The notes beneath the pieces are model-generated. The model did not search any database, had not been told where the DNA came from, and saw only the letters and a program-made list of their open reading frames with translations. Of a stretch of 64,000 nt of DNA, positions 9,024-19,145 are shown in pieces. Source of the stretch: Lentibacillus amyloliquefaciens. Lineage in GTDB: Bacteria; Bacillota; Bacilli; Bacillales; Amphibacillaceae. The DNA lies in contig NZ_CP013862.1 of NCBI RefSeq assembly GCF_001307805.1, positions 1,798,001-1,862,000 on the forward strand, given 5' to 3'. The position numbers and the translations under genes are program-made. Every line of letters begins with the position of its first letter. Within the stretch, counting starts at the first letter, position 1.

Positions 9024-9037
9024 CTCATTCATCTCAA

Positions 9038-10345
9038 TTAGCCTTCCAGCAATAAATCGTATGGGTCTTCAAGCAATTCTTTAATCCGCACAAGGAACTG
9101 AACGGCTTCTTTTCCATCAACAATCCGGTGATCGTATGATACAGCCAGATACATCATTGGACGAACTTCAATTGAATCATCCGGCATAACCACCGGGCGT
9201 TTTTGGATGTTATGCATGCCGAGTATCCCTACTTGAGGTGCGTTCAAAATAGGTGTTGACAGCATGGATCCAAAGGTTCCACCATTTGTAATGGTAAAGG
9301 TTCCGCCTTGCAAATCGTTCAGTGATAATTCCTTATTGACTGCTTTCTTGCCTAAATCACCGATCTCTTTTTCAACACCGGCGAAGTCCAGTTTGTCTGC
9401 ATCACGCACAACCGGTACGACAAGACCTTCTTCAGTTGAAACGGCAATCCCGATATCATAGAATTTTTTCTGTACAATTTCTTTGCCTTGAATTTCAGCA
9501 TTCAGAAGCGGGAAGTCTTTTAACGCACCGATAACCGCTTTAGTAAAGAAGGACATGAAGCCTAGTTTGACATCATGCTTTTCTTTGAAATCCTCTTTCC
9601 GTTTATTTCGCAGTTCCATAATTGCTGACATATCCACTTCGTTAAATGTCGTCAGCATAGCTGCTTCCTGCTGTACGTTAACAAGATGGTTGGCAATGGT
9701 CTGACGGCGGCGGGACATTTTAATCCGTTCAACAGGCTTGTCAAACTCTGTTTTGTCTGATTGTTCCTGTTTCTTCGGCTCTTCTTTTTTAGCCGGTTTC
9801 GATTCTTTCTGCTCGCTTCCGCCTTTAGTTGCAGAATCAACATCTTCCGGACGGATGCGGCCTAATGGATCACGCGCTTGGACGTCATTTAGGTCAACAC
9901 CAAGTTCCCGGGCACGTTTGCGGGCTGCAGGTGATGCAATGACATCCTGGCTGCTGTCGGAAGAATCATCCTGCTTGTCTTCTTTTTCTTCTTTCGCCGG
10001 GGCTGTTGCTTCCTCTTTCTCCGAGGACTCACTTTTCGTTTCTTTCGCTTCAGTATCTTTGGATTCAGCAGAAGCTTCTTTTTCTTCAGATCCACTTCCG
10101 CCTGCCTCAGCATTTTCATCCAGTTTGGCAATGACATCGCCGACTTCCACGTCATCACCTTCCCCGCTGATAATTTCAGTGATGACACCGGCATAATCCG
10201 TGTTCACTTCAACGTTGACTTTATCGGTTTCCAGTTCTAAAACCGCATCGCCTTTTTCAACTTTATCGCCTTCTTTGACGAGCCATTCGGAAATGGTTCC
10301 TTCTGTAATCGATTCTGCCAGCTCCGGAATTTTAATTTCATTCAC
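9038..10345 (-). CDS. odhB: 2-oxoglutarate dehydrogenase E2, dihydrolipoamide succinyltransferase
   Basis: Core subunit of the 2-oxoglutarate dehydrogenase complex of the TCA cycle; transfers succinyl from lipoate to CoA. Domains in order: lipoyl domain with the lipoylated lysine in [10 protein letters not shown] (about residue 42); a long Glu/Lys/Ser-rich linker (about 75-125); E1/E3-binding domain [16 protein letters not shown] (about 131-146); catalytic domain ending in [15 protein letters not shown] with the active His and Asp. The start is the GTG at 10345: it sits 8 nt after AGGAGG, lies inside the last codons of odhA (8-bp overlap) and begins [12 protein letters not shown]. The apparent longer frame to 10456 is only odhA shadow. 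Length 435 residues is normal. Confidence 0.94.
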   Translation of the reverse strand: MNEIKIPELAESITEGTISEWLVKEGDKVEKGDAVLELETDKVNVEVNTDYAGVITEIISGEGDDVEVGDVIAKLDENAEAGGSGSEEKEASAESKDTEAKETKSESSEKEEATAPAKEEKEDKQDDSSDSSQDVIASPAARKRARELGVDLNDVQARDPLGRIRPEDVDSATKGGSEQKESKPAKKEEPKKQEQSDKTEFDKPVERIKMSRRRQTIANHLVNVQQEAAMLTTFNEVDMSAIMELRNKRKEDFKEKHDVKLGFMSFFTKAVIGALKDFPLLNAEIQGKEIVQKKFYDIGIAVSTEEGLVVPVVRDADKLDFAGVEKEIGDLGKKAVNKELSLNDLQGGTFTITNGGTFGSMLSTPILNAPQVGILGMHNIQKRPVVMPDDSIEVRPMMYLAVSYDHRIVDGKEAVQFLVRIKELLEDPYDLLLEG

Positions 10346-13196
10346 TGGTATCTCCTCCTTCTGACGGATTAATTGCTTGGTCAATAATCTGCCGCTGCTC
10401 ACTTTTATCCACATTCGGCTCGCCGACAGCTGGTGATGCCCGGTGCGGGCGGCCAATGTATCTTAGCGTCTGTTCTCCTGTTAACATTTCTCTCAAGTAA
10501 TCATCAACAAAATCCCAGCTGCCCATGTTTTGCGGTTCTTCCTGGACCCAAACGATTTCTTCAAGGTTCGGCAGTTCTTTCAATTCTTTTTCCAACTGCT
10601 TTTTCGGGAATGGATAAATTTGTTCAAGTCTTAATGCGCGAAGCCAGTCAAAACTATCTTCTGAATCGATAATAGCTTCTTCAATGTCAACCATTACCTT
10701 TCCGCTCCCGATTAATAATCGTTTTGCGTTTTTCTTGCTCACTTTCAAATTAGGCTGAGGCCTCACCGGTTCAAATCTGCCTTCTGAGAATTCTTCCGGA
10801 CTTGAAGCAACCCGCTGGTTACGCAGCAAGCTTTTCGGCGACATAAGAATTAAAGGCCGTGCTTCTTCTTTGCCGCGCATGGCTGCCTGCCGGCGAAGCA
10901 AATGGAAATATTGGGCCGATGATGTGACATTGGCAACAATCCAGTTATTCTCTGCAGCAAGCTGTAAAAAACGCTCGAGACGTGCGCTTGAGTGTTCCGG
11001 CCCCTGTCCTTCGTAACCGTGCGGCAGGAGCATAACCATGTTCGACTTATCGCCCCATTTAGCACGTGCTGCTGAGATGAACTGGTCAAAAATCACTTGT
11101 GCGGCATTCGAAAAATCTCCAAATTGAGCTTCCCAGATCACAAGCGTGTTTGGCGCCTGTACACTATAACCATATTCAAACCCTAAGACACCTGCTTCAG
11201 AAAGCGGACTGTTGCGAATATCGAACGATACATCGACACCTTCAAGACCATGCAACGGGCAATACGTTTCACCTGTCTCGGCATCGTGCAACACCAGATG
11301 CCGATGGGCAAATGTACCGCGCTCTGTATCCTGACCTGTTATACGGATTGGAATGCCATCATTCAGAATGGACGCATATGTTAATGCCTCACCGGCACCC
11401 CAGTCAGCTTTATTTCCTTCTTCCAGCACATCATCGCGCCGGCTCAGTATCCGTTTCAGCTTCCGGAAAGTCGTAAATCCTTCCGGCCGTGATTGCAGAT
11501 CTTTGTTTAATTTTTTCAAGGTCTCCAGCGGTACAGCTGTTTCAAACCGGCCGAGGCCGTTCGTCAGAGCTTGCGGCATGCTTTTGATACCATTGCCGTT
11601 TGAATCATTCTCTTCCATGTTATCAAAAATCTCACGCAGATGTGATTCTGCCTGCTTTTTGATATCATCCAGCTCATTCTCTTCAATAACCCCTTCTTTT
11701 TGCAGCTTTTCGGCAAAAACGTTCGCTGCTGTCGGATGATTATCAATATCCTGATATAAAGCAGGCTGTGTTGCCCGCGGTTCATCCATTTCGTTATGTC
11801 CATAACGGCGGTAGCCCACCAGGTCAATCAGAAAATCTTTATGGAATGTTTGACGATATTCATATGCCATTTTCATTGCGACAACACATGCAACCGGATC
11901 ATCAGCATTCACATGCACAATCGGCACTTCAAATCCTTTTGCCAAATCACTTGCATACCGGGTTGACCTGCTATCAAACTGGGTGGTTGTATACCCAAGC
12001 AGGTTATTCGCAATGATATGGAGCGTCCCGCCGGTCTTATATCCGGGAAGATCTTTAAAGTTCATCGTCTCAGCGACAACACCTTCACCAATAAACGATG
12101 CGTCACCATGAATCAATAATGGCAGTGCTTTACTGAAATTCTGTTCAGGATAACCTTTTTGAAACCGATTGTCCTGACCTGCACGTGCAAACCCCTCTGC
12201 AACCGGATTGACGAATTCAAGATGTGAAGGGTTATTGGCTAGTGTAATGCGTGTTGAAGTCCCGTCATCTTCGTGTACATCCTTGGTTGCGCCAAAGTGG
12301 TATTTAACATCGCCTGTCCAGCCGGAATTAATGCCGCTGGAACCTTCAGAAGGGATTAATTCCTTATCCGGCGAATGGTGAAACTCGGAAAATATTTTGT
12401 CGAATGGTTTACCCAGAATATGCGCCAGTACACTCAGACGCCCACGGTGGGCCATCCCCATCATGATATGCTCTATCTTATCTTCAATGGAATTTTCAAC
12501 AACCCGATCAAGCATCAGGATCATGGATTCAAGCCCTTCAATTGAAAAACGTTTCTGTCCGACAAACGTTTTTTGCAGAAATTCTTCAAATCCTTCAACC
12601 TGCGCAAGCCGCTCGAGCAATTTCCGTTTATTTTCGACAGAACTCGCTTCGTGATATCTGCCGGATTCGATATAATTCAATAGCCAATCCCGTTCATCAT
12701 CATCATTAACATGATCATATTCAAATGTAATGGTGCCTGAATATAACTTCTTTAATTCGCGGACAACTTCAAAACCGTCGTCTACGCCTGCCGGTGCCTT
12801 CTCCCAAAGCCATATAGCCGGTATATCTCTTAAATCCTGTTCGCTTAAGTTATATATTTCCGGATTGACAAGATTCGTCTCACGCTCATCACGCCCTACA
12901 GGATAAATATCCGCTTCAAGATGTCCAAAACGACGAATAGCCTCAACAAGCCGCATTGCTGAGGTTAATTTTTTTACATTGCCTATAGATGATCCTGATT
13001 GAGCCGGTTCATCTGCGGCAGGTTGTGTTGACCGAACCCAGTCTGGTGCTCCATGCTCTTCAAAAAGTTCTTTTAAAGAAGGATCAACGGCTTCACGGTC
13101 TTCCTTATAAAGTTCATATTGCTCCTCAATATACCCCATGTTAGGCCCATGAAAACTGTTCCAGAATCTTTGATTAGATTCTTCATTTTGTGCCAC
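10338..13196 (-). CDS. odhA: 2-oxoglutarate dehydrogenase E1 (thiamine diphosphate-dependent)
   Basis: Decarboxylates 2-oxoglutarate and succinylates the lipoyl group of OdhB. The 952-residue protein has the E1o layout: short N-terminal region with [17 protein letters not shown], the [14 protein letters not shown] segment (about residue 246), [16 protein letters not shown] for TPP/Mg binding, and a transketolase-type second half with [11 protein letters not shown] and [16 protein letters not shown]. The start is a GTG at 13196, 8 nt after GGAGGT. It overlaps odhB by 8 bp and ends in the odhB ribosome site. The 5' leader contains a nested stem structure, described separately. Confidence 0.95.
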   Translation of the reverse strand: MAQNEESNQRFWNSFHGPNMGYIEEQYELYKEDREAVDPSLKELFEEHGAPDWVRSTQPAADEPAQSGSSIGNVKKLTSAMRLVEAIRRFGHLEADIYPVGRDERETNLVNPEIYNLSEQDLRDIPAIWLWEKAPAGVDDGFEVVRELKKLYSGTITFEYDHVNDDDERDWLLNYIESGRYHEASSVENKRKLLERLAQVEGFEEFLQKTFVGQKRFSIEGLESMILMLDRVVENSIEDKIEHIMMGMAHRGRLSVLAHILGKPFDKIFSEFHHSPDKELIPSEGSSGINSGWTGDVKYHFGATKDVHEDDGTSTRITLANNPSHLEFVNPVAEGFARAGQDNRFQKGYPEQNFSKALPLLIHGDASFIGEGVVAETMNFKDLPGYKTGGTLHIIANNLLGYTTTQFDSRSTRYASDLAKGFEVPIVHVNADDPVACVVAMKMAYEYRQTFHKDFLIDLVGYRRYGHNEMDEPRATQPALYQDIDNHPTAANVFAEKLQKEGVIEENELDDIKKQAESHLREIFDNMEENDSNGNGIKSMPQALTNGLGRFETAVPLETLKKLNKDLQSRPEGFTTFRKLKRILSRRDDVLEEGNKADWGAGEALTYASILNDGIPIRITGQDTERGTFAHRHLVLHDAETGETYCPLHGLEGVDVSFDIRNSPLSEAGVLGFEYGYSVQAPNTLVIWEAQFGDFSNAAQVIFDQFISAARAKWGDKSNMVMLLPHGYEGQGPEHSSARLERFLQLAAENNWIVANVTSSAQYFHLLRRQAAMRGKEEARPLILMSPKSLLRNQRVASSPEEFSEGRFEPVRPQPNLKVSKKNAKRLLIGSGKVMVDIEEAIIDSEDSFDWLRALRLEQIYPFPKKQLEKELKELPNLEEIVWVQEEPQNMGSWDFVDDYLREMLTGEQTLRYIGRPHRASPAVGEPNVDKSEQRQIIDQAINPSEGGDTSE

Positions 13197-13230
13197 GTCT
13201 TAATACCTCCATTAAGTAGTCAGCTATACC

Positions 13231-13288
13231 CCGTTATAATAAGAGGTAATTTAAAATGTTACCTCTTTACCGAATTCCCATATAACGG
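13231..13288 (-). promoter_or_regulatory. Nested stem-loop in the odhAB leader
   Basis: Outer stem CCGTTATA / TATAACGG (13231-13238 with 13281-13288) encloses a 9-bp inner stem AAGAGGTAA / TTACCTCTT (13241-13249 with 13259-13267). It lies in the transcribed leader, between the promoter at 13309-13338 and the odhA ribosome site, so it may act on the message. Confidence 0.6.
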
Positions 13289-13308
13289 TTTTTTTACACT
13301 CTGTTGAT

Positions 13309-13338
13309 ATTATAGAACTTTAGCTCTCGCTTCATCAA
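13309..13338 (-). promoter_or_regulatory. odhAB promoter
   Basis: Minus strand: -35 TTGATG (13338-13333), 18-bp spacer, perfect -10 TATAAT (13314-13309), giving a leader of about 105 nt. Confidence 0.6.
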
Positions 13339-13569
13339 CTAATATACTCTATTTTGACAATCCAGACAACAGGGATAATACTATTTAAAAGCTAAAACTT
13401 TTTATGCCGAAAAATTGCTTGCCGAAAGATGGCATGTCGAACACTGTCAGACAAGCATGGCGGAAATAATCAGCTAACAGTTCACATTACAAGAATTATT
13501 CGGTATAATAAGGTTACGATAAAAATCAAGGAATAAATGATATACATAATAGCTTGAGGAGGAAATGTG

Positions 13570-13671
13570 ATGAAACTGGCACTGATATTAGGTGTAGCTG
13601 TAACGTTTACGGTTTCTTGCTTTACATCCGGCTATGATGCCAAAGCCGGCGTACCCAAAAAAGATCAATAA
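13570..13671 (+). CDS. Small secreted or membrane peptide, 33 residues
   Basis: A short gene preceded by GAGGAGG at good spacing and followed by a strong terminator, which makes it likely to be real. The product begins MKLALILGVAVTFTVSCF, a short positive N-terminus with a hydrophobic stretch ending in a cysteine, and continues with a small polar tail ending KKDQ. That looks like a tiny lipoprotein or an uncleaved membrane peptide. I do not recognise a family. It stands between the odhAB promoter region and trmL. Confidence 0.6.
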   Translation: MKLALILGVAVTFTVSCFTSGYDAKAGVPKKDQ

Positions 13672-13705
13672 CAGATGTGGGCATAATCAACACATACCAG
13701 CAAAC

Positions 13706-13736
13706 AAAGCCGTCGTAAGCAGTATACGACGGCTTT
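13706..13736 (+). terminator. Terminator of the 33-residue peptide gene
   Basis: Perfect 12-bp stem AAAGCCGTCGTA / TACGACGGCTTT with a 7-nt loop followed by ATTTATAAA. Confidence 0.85.
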
Positions 13737-13833
13737 ATTTATAAAAAAATCGGCTGATTCGCCAATATTTTTTACGTCTGACTTCCGGCTTCTAATCTCT
13801 CCGTAAGAGAGGAGGCAACCGGGTTATTCTTGT

Positions 13834-14307
13834 CTATTTCATTCCCGGGAATCCCTGTTGCCTCAATGCTTCATACACAATAATCGCTGCAGTGTTTGCC
13901 AAATTCAGCGAACGCACCTTATCACCCATATGCACACGCAGACATTGATTTTCTTTACCTTTCAAAAAATCATCAGGAAAGCCGCTGCCTTCACGGCCAA
14001 ATACAAATAATAAATCCTTCTTTCCAGCCGTAAAATCATAATCCGTATAATAGTTCGATCCCGTGTTTTCAATATAATAAAACAACCCATCCGGATATGA
14101 TTCATACAGGGCTTCGATCGAATCATATTCCCGGACATCGACATACGGCCAGTAATCAAGTCCTGCCCGCCGAACCATTTTATCATCCGTGGAAAAACCG
14201 AGCGGACGAATCAGGTGCAATGTTGCATTTGCAGAAAGACATGTTCTGGCTATGTTACCTGTATTTGCAGGAATTTCCGGCTGATACAAAACAACGTGTA
14301 AACCCAC
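13834..14307 (-). CDS. trmL: tRNA (cytidine(34)-2'-O)-methyltransferase
   Basis: Methylates the 2'-OH of the wobble nucleotide of leucine tRNAs using S-adenosylmethionine. The 157-residue SPOUT protein has the family motifs: N-terminal LYQPEIPANTGNIARTC, central LVFGREGSGFPDDF, and the knot segment RSLNLANTAAIIVYEALRQ near the C-terminus. It is last of a minus-strand cluster queG-ogt-amidase-trmL. B. subtilis has the same grouping (yhbA, yhbB, cspR), which supports the call. Confidence 0.93.
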   Translation of the reverse strand: MGLHVVLYQPEIPANTGNIARTCLSANATLHLIRPLGFSTDDKMVRRAGLDYWPYVDVREYDSIEALYESYPDGLFYYIENTGSNYYTDYDFTAGKKDLLFVFGREGSGFPDDFLKGKENQCLRVHMGDKVRSLNLANTAAIIVYEALRQQGFPGMK

Positions 14308-14446
14308 TGTTCCATTCTCCTCTATCTGATCAGCATTTACTGTTTTCTTAAAGCTATTTATTATTTTACCGACAGCTTCGTTAAACGTTTACCAACAATA
14401 CCCGTCGAAAACAGCCTTAATGTTTAACAACTTCACTATTATACCA

Positions 14447-15295
14447 CTACTCCCCTATTCGGAAAAACTTATACTGTATTTCAGGTGTCCATGCTGTTGA
14501 ATCCTCGTATGACCAATACCTGTTGCGGCTGTTGTCGGTATGGGCGTTGACAAGCGGCATCCCATCAGCATCTTTGTCGACAACGATCGTATTATGGTCC
14601 CACCTGCCGTCACCTTCAAAATCGTAGCAAATAATATCACCCGGGATGAGTTTACGGGCAGATTCTATCTCTTTACCCTTTAAGCCTGCAGCAGACCCGC
14701 TTAAATACCAACGCAATGAATGCGCCACTGCCCAGCTGTAGCTCCAATTTTCTTGATTGTACCACCATCCGCTCCCCCGATCCGGCATCCCTCGCATTGG
14801 TGCACCACCAGCTTTCATACATTGTGAAACATAATTGGTGCAATCCACATCGAATGTCCGGTATTCGGGATTATAACTGTTCCACCACCGTTCCGCATAC
14901 TGAACCACTGAACGTCTGTCATAAGAAAATCGCTCATGATTCAAATCACGCGATGTTTCTGTATCTATTGCAGGCTTTGTGTCTTCTGTTTGAGATCGTT
15001 TTTCTGTGATTGTGTGCTCTGACATCACGCCATTTTCCATCCTGAATTGATATGGGATAACTTGTTCTTCTCTAATAAATCGATTGTGCTGCCGGATTAA
15101 AAATGCGAAATGCAACAAATAGTGACAAACCATGTACCCCGAATATCGAAGCACTTCGTAAAGATAGCCTTGCCCGCTGACCCGGACAATTTCAGCCTCC
15201 CGGGACCGGTATAATTTTTTCTTCCGCTGCCACCAATTATTATCCTGATGGTCTTCACGAAAATAATTCAGCCAGCTTTCTTTTATTTTTTCCAT
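14447..15295 (-). CDS. Amidase-domain protein, YhbB-like
   Basis: The C-terminal half (about residues 115-280) matches the putative amidase/NlpC-like domain found in Bacillus Yhb[27 protein letters not shown] with the candidate catalytic cysteine, then WDHNTIVV with the candidate histidine and LVNAHTDN. The N-terminal 110 residues are basic and Trp/Tyr-rich with no signal peptide, so the location is uncertain. The family is thought to cleave peptide or amide bonds in the envelope; substrate unknown. It lies between ogt and trmL in the conserved queG cluster. Confidence 0.8.
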   Translation of the reverse strand: MEKIKESWLNYFREDHQDNNWWQRKKKLYRSREAEIVRVSGQGYLYEVLRYSGYMVCHYLLHFAFLIRQHNRFIREEQVIPYQFRMENGVMSEHTITEKRSQTEDTKPAIDTETSRDLNHERFSYDRRSVVQYAERWWNSYNPEYRTFDVDCTNYVSQCMKAGGAPMRGMPDRGSGWWYNQENWSYSWAVAHSLRWYLSGSAAGLKGKEIESARKLIPGDIICYDFEGDGRWDHNTIVVDKDADGMPLVNAHTDNSRNRYWSYEDSTAWTPEIQYKFFRIGE

Positions 15296-15357
15296 AAAAA
15301 ATCCCCTCCATCATAAGTATATGGAGAGAGTAGTTGTCCAAATCTTAATTGAATACA

Positions 15358-15864
15358 TTACTTTGCTTCATGGGCCAAAAGAAATTCTTTTTTATCCAGA
15401 CCGCCGCCATAACCAACCATTTTGCCGTTTGCACCAATGACACGATGACACGGTACAACAATCGAAAATGGGTTCTTATTGACCGCGCCGCCAATAGCCC
15501 TTACAGCTTTCGGTTTACCAATTTCCCGGGCAATCTCTTTATAACTTCTCGTTTGGCCATAAGGTATCTTCTCATACAATGCCTGCCATACTTTTTGCTG
15601 GAATGGTGTCCCATAAAAATCGAAATCAAACGAAAAGCTTGTTCTTTCACCCTGAAAATAATCTTCCAGTTCAGCTATGATATGCTTTACTTTTTCGGGT
15701 TTGTGGATAAAAACAGGACTGCTGATAAACCGTTTTGCCCATTTATACATTTTAGCTTCAATCTCAGCAAATGATCCATATTCCATTCGTACCGCTTTTG
15801 TTCCATCACTAATCATTGTAATCGATCCTACAGGTGACGTCGTTTCCCCATAGTACAATTCCAT
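15358..15864 (-). CDS. ogt: Methylated-DNA--protein-cysteine methyltransferase
   Basis: Suicide repair protein that removes alkyl groups from O6 of guanine. The 168-residue protein has the acceptor cysteine in VPCHRVIGANG (about residue 133), the DNA-binding helix region FQQKVWQALYEKIPYGQTRSY and the GGLDKKEFLLAHE C-terminus. I chose the ATG at 15864, preceded by GAGGGG; a TTG six codons earlier overlaps the queG stop but has no better site. It lies 18 bp downstream of queG, so is probably co-transcribed. Confidence 0.9.
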   Translation of the reverse strand: MELYYGETTSPVGSITMISDGTKAVRMEYGSFAEIEAKMYKWAKRFISSPVFIHKPEKVKHIIAELEDYFQGERTSFSFDFDFYGTPFQQKVWQALYEKIPYGQTRSYKEIAREIGKPKAVRAIGGAVNKNPFSIVVPCHRVIGANGKMVGYGGGLDKKEFLLAHEAK

Positions 15865-15882
15865 TAATACCCCTCTTTTCAA

Positions 15883-17025
15883 TCAGGCAGAAGATGTTTT
15901 TTGAAATTCGAGTCCTTTATCCATTTCAGCCAGCACTTGGTCATCTTCTTCGTGTTCCTTTGCATCCTTAATAGCTGAATATGCCTCATCTGTACCGATT
16001 TTGCCAAGTGACCAGGCTGCTGTCCCACGAATAACGGGTCTTGGATCATGATTCATGACCCTTATTATCTCGTCAACCGCTGTCTCATCTTTATAATGGG
16101 CAAGTGCGATTAATGCATTGCGCTGCAGCGGTTTTTTCCCGCGCCAGGACCCCGCAATATGGCCAAATGTCTCTTTAAATTCTCTGTTGGATAGACTAAG
16201 CATCGGTTTCAGTTTCGGTTTTGCAACTTCAGGCTCGGGTTCAAATTCAGGATGATTATGAAAATCGACACGTTTATTATACGGACAAACCGCCTGGCAC
16301 GTATCAAAGCCATAAATGAAATTACCGATTTTCGAACGGAATTCATCGGGCATGAAGTCCTTCGTCTGGGTTAAAAATGCCAGACAACGCTGGGCATTAA
16401 GCTGGCCGCCCTGAACGAGCGCACCGGTAGGACAAGCGTCCAGACATTTCGTACAAGTTCCGCAACCATCCTCAAGCGGTGTATCCGACTCGAACGAGAG
16501 ATTGGTAATCAGTTCCCCGAGGTAGACGTATGATCCAAACTCGGGCGTGATGATTGCCGTATTTTTGCCGCTGAACCCGATGCCGGCACGCTCAGCCACA
16601 GCCCGGTCGGACAATTCGCCTGTATCGACCATCACTTTCGTTGCGGCTTCAGGAATTTTTTCTTTGATGAATTGTGAGAGTTTATCTAACTTTTCACGAA
16701 GAACATCATGATAATCGGTCCCCCAGGAAGCACGGCAAAATACACCCCGGCGCTCTTCTTTCGTGCTTTTTGGTCCATTTTTAATACGGGAAGGGTAGGC
16801 CAGGGCGATAGAAATAATCGATTTAGCTTCCGGCATCAGCCGTTCAGGCTCCGTCCGCTCTTCTACCGATCCTTTTTCAAATCCTGACTGGAACCCGAGC
16901 TCCTGCTGGCGCTTTAGCCGGTCCTTCAAACTTTCAAATACATCTGCAGAAGCAAACCCGATTTTATCAATACCGATTTCCTTGCTGTAATCAATGATTT
17001 CCTGTCTCAGCTGATTTGTATTCAT
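15883..17025 (-). CDS. queG: Epoxyqueuosine reductase
   Basis: Last step of queuosine synthesis in tRNA, reducing epoxyqueuosine with cobalamin and two [4Fe-4S] clusters. The 380-residue protein has two ferredoxin-like motifs: CGTCTKCLDACPTGAL (about residues 188-203) and CQAVCPYNK (about 240-248). The conserved VDTGELSDRAVAERAGIGF precedes them. The C-terminal 70 residues (ALAHYKDETAVDEIIRVMNHDPRPVIRGTAAWSLGKIG) form HEAT-like repeats, as in the longer family members. GGAGGC precedes the ATG. First of the queG-ogt-amidase-trmL cluster. Confidence 0.93.
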   Translation of the reverse strand: MNTNQLRQEIIDYSKEIGIDKIGFASADVFESLKDRLKRQQELGFQSGFEKGSVEERTEPERLMPEAKSIISIALAYPSRIKNGPKSTKEERRGVFCRASWGTDYHDVLREKLDKLSQFIKEKIPEAATKVMVDTGELSDRAVAERAGIGFSGKNTAIITPEFGSYVYLGELITNLSFESDTPLEDGCGTCTKCLDACPTGALVQGGQLNAQRCLAFLTQTKDFMPDEFRSKIGNFIYGFDTCQAVCPYNKRVDFHNHPEFEPEPEVAKPKLKPMLSLSNREFKETFGHIAGSWRGKKPLQRNALIALAHYKDETAVDEIIRVMNHDPRPVIRGTAAWSLGKIGTDEAYSAIKDAKEHEEDDQVLAEMDKGLEFQKTSSA

Positions 17026-17046
17026 CCGGGCTGCCTCCTTTCGTGT

Positions 17047-18750
17047 TTACTTTTGATCTACTTTTGCCGTGCGCATTCTGTTCAGCACTGCAGCAATCTC
17101 ATACCTTCTTGGACGGGCAATATCTCCTGGGTGCTGATCCTTAAATGCTGTAAAAGAAGCAAGTCCTTTCCCGTCCATTTGCTGTTCGATAACGTCAAGC
17201 AACGTATGCAATGACTTATTTCCAAGCGTGTTCACCCTGTCTAAATGCTGGATGATTTCAGCAATCATTCGGGTCTGGGAAGCATCCACAAGCTGCTCTG
17301 TATCAGCAAACGTTATATCGGTCTGTCCCATCAGGATTGTTGTTAAGCCTTTAGCCTGTGTTTTGGACTTTTTGCCCTTCCTTGTTTGTATAGAAGCCTG
17401 CTGAAAATACCGTTCACTGATATTTCCAAATGCTTCATTTTGGATGGATTCCCGATCAATCGGATGCTCCGAAACAATTCTCCTGGCTTCTTTTGTTACA
17501 TTAAACGGTTCATATGCTTCCATCATAATGACAGCATCAGCAACATCAAAATAGTCGCCGGAACCGCCCATAACCAAAATCGTTGAGACACCAAGCTGAT
17601 CACGCATTTGTTTTATTTTATCGATAAAGGGCGTGATCGGTTCTTTATCCTGATGGACGAGCTGCTGCATACGGTGGTCACGAATCATAAAATTCGTGGC
17701 ACTTGTATCCTCATCAATCAGAAGTGATGTCGCGCCAGCCTCCAATGCTTCCATGACATTTGTCGCCTGAGACGTGCTGCCGCTGGCGTTTTCCGTGGAA
17801 AAATTGGCTGTGTCCTGTTTATGCGGCAAGTTATTAATAAACGGCGAAATATTGACACTGGTAACTTTGCGTCCATCTTCGGCGCGGATTTTGACCGCAT
17901 CCTGATCTGTCAGCACATACTCCCGGCCGTCACCATTTGTATGCGAATAAACACCCCGTTCAATCGCCTCAAGAAGCGTGCTTTTTCCATGATAGCCCCC
18001 ACCGGCTATGAGCGTAATGCCCTTTTTGATCGCCATCCCTTTAACAGGCTCAGTTCGATACGGGATTTTGACTTCCACTTCATCTTCCGGCGGGCTTTGA
18101 AACGGAACGGCTTGTTTCATTGGCCTGTTGCTGACGCCACTCTCTCGTGGCAGCACTGAACCATTGGCCACAAAAGCAATCCAGTTATTTTCATGCATTT
18201 CCGCTCTAATTGCTTCCTGCTGATCCGCCAATTGAACTGCTTTTTCAATCTCATTATCTGTTATGGCGAAAATGGAATTTCTGAGGATTGCCGGGATTGC
18301 ATCGGCAAATAACTTTTCAGCTTCCCTGCCGTTTATTTTACGCCCATTTGCCGGAAGTCCCACCGAAATACACACCGTAATCGCATTTACATCAGCTTTC
18401 ACTGCGCTGCGCTCGAGAACTTCCTGGCCCGGCCGGTCGAATTGAATACTGCCACTCTTTCCGGATCCTTTTATGGAAAAATTACCATTTACAATCGCAC
18501 TTCCTACCTTACGGGCAAGCAGATCTTCTGTCGCGACTCTGCGGTGGTATGTCTCAAGCCAGCTATTTTTTACATTCCGTTTCTTTGCAGGCACCATTAC
18601 CCGTATTTTAGAAGGCGCTGCGAACGGATCGCCCTGGACATAATCGATATATAAATCAAAATCAGAAAATTTGTAGTGACCTTGGACACTTTTATAAGCC
18701 TTGTATCCTTTTCCATCAATTTGCTTTAATGTCTGCATCAATTGTTTCAT
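17047..18750 (-). CDS. Predicted ATPase of the ABC class
   Basis: A 567-residue cytoplasmic protein of the family annotated as ABC-ATPase domain proteins. It has a P-loop in AGGGYHGKSTLLEAI (about residues 249-263), SLLIDEDTSATNFMIRD as Walker B with the following region, and VSTILVMGGSGDYFDVADAVI. It has no membrane segments and no partner permease nearby, so it is not a transporter subunit. Its cellular job is unknown to me. The gene ends 21 bp before the queG start, so it may lie upstream in the same transcript. Confidence 0.85.
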   Translation of the reverse strand: MKQLMQTLKQIDGKGYKAYKSVQGHYKFSDFDLYIDYVQGDPFAAPSKIRVMVPAKKRNVKNSWLETYHRRVATEDLLARKVGSAIVNGNFSIKGSGKSGSIQFDRPGQEVLERSAVKADVNAITVCISVGLPANGRKINGREAEKLFADAIPAILRNSIFAITDNEIEKAVQLADQQEAIRAEMHENNWIAFVANGSVLPRESGVSNRPMKQAVPFQSPPEDEVEVKIPYRTEPVKGMAIKKGITLIAGGGYHGKSTLLEAIERGVYSHTNGDGREYVLTDQDAVKIRAEDGRKVTSVNISPFINNLPHKQDTANFSTENASGSTSQATNVMEALEAGATSLLIDEDTSATNFMIRDHRMQQLVHQDKEPITPFIDKIKQMRDQLGVSTILVMGGSGDYFDVADAVIMMEAYEPFNVTKEARRIVSEHPIDRESIQNEAFGNISERYFQQASIQTRKGKKSKTQAKGLTTILMGQTDITFADTEQLVDASQTRMIAEIIQHLDRVNTLGNKSLHTLLDVIEQQMDGKGLASFTAFKDQHPGDIARPRRYEIAAVLNRMRTAKVDQK

Positions 18751-18833
18751 AAAAACCCCTCAATATTCATCATTATTACACGTTCAGAATACATTTTCGG
18801 TCAGTTACAATCAAGTATCGCACGCTTTGTACG

Positions 18834-18876
18834 AAAAAACGCAATGCTTCGAAAAAAATAGCGAAACACTGCGTTG
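18834..18876 (-). terminator. Terminator of tRNA-Gly
   Basis: Minus-strand 14-bp stem AACGCAGTGTTTCG / CGAAGCATTGCGTT with two G-U pairs, then TTTTT; it starts 12 bp after the tRNA 3' end. Confidence 0.85.
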
Positions 18877-18887
18877 TAACATATGTA

Positions 18888-18961
18888 TGGAGCGGGTGAT
18901 GGGAATCGAACCCACGACATCAGCTTGGAAGGCTGAGGTTTTACCACTAAACTACACCCGC
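18888..18961 (-). tRNA. tRNA-Gly(TCC)
   Basis: Seventy-four nucleotides including an encoded CCA. Acceptor stem GCGGGTG / CACCCGC, D-arm GTTTAGTGGTAAAAC, anticodon loop CTTCCAA with anticodon TCC, and T-arm with GTTCGATTC. It stands alone with its own terminator. Confidence 0.96.
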
Positions 18962-19145
18962 ACCTGCAAAATATGTAGGATGCTGTTATTTTTTAGAACA
19001 TTTTATATTATATCAATTCAATATGACGGAATCAACCACTTGAAGAAAAAATTTCAGCACGAATCTTTTATAATCGATGCAAATACTATACTAAAAAAGC
19101 ATCCCAAGAAATAGATGGATACTCATTCCAAAAGAATAATTCATG

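Noticed and set aside
9738..10196. 152-codon Ser-rich plus-strand frame
   Set aside because: It mirrors the low-complexity Glu/Lys linker of odhB on the other strand.
15349..15774. 141-codon plus-strand frame
   Set aside because: It is the antisense shadow of ogt, which has clear catalytic motifs.
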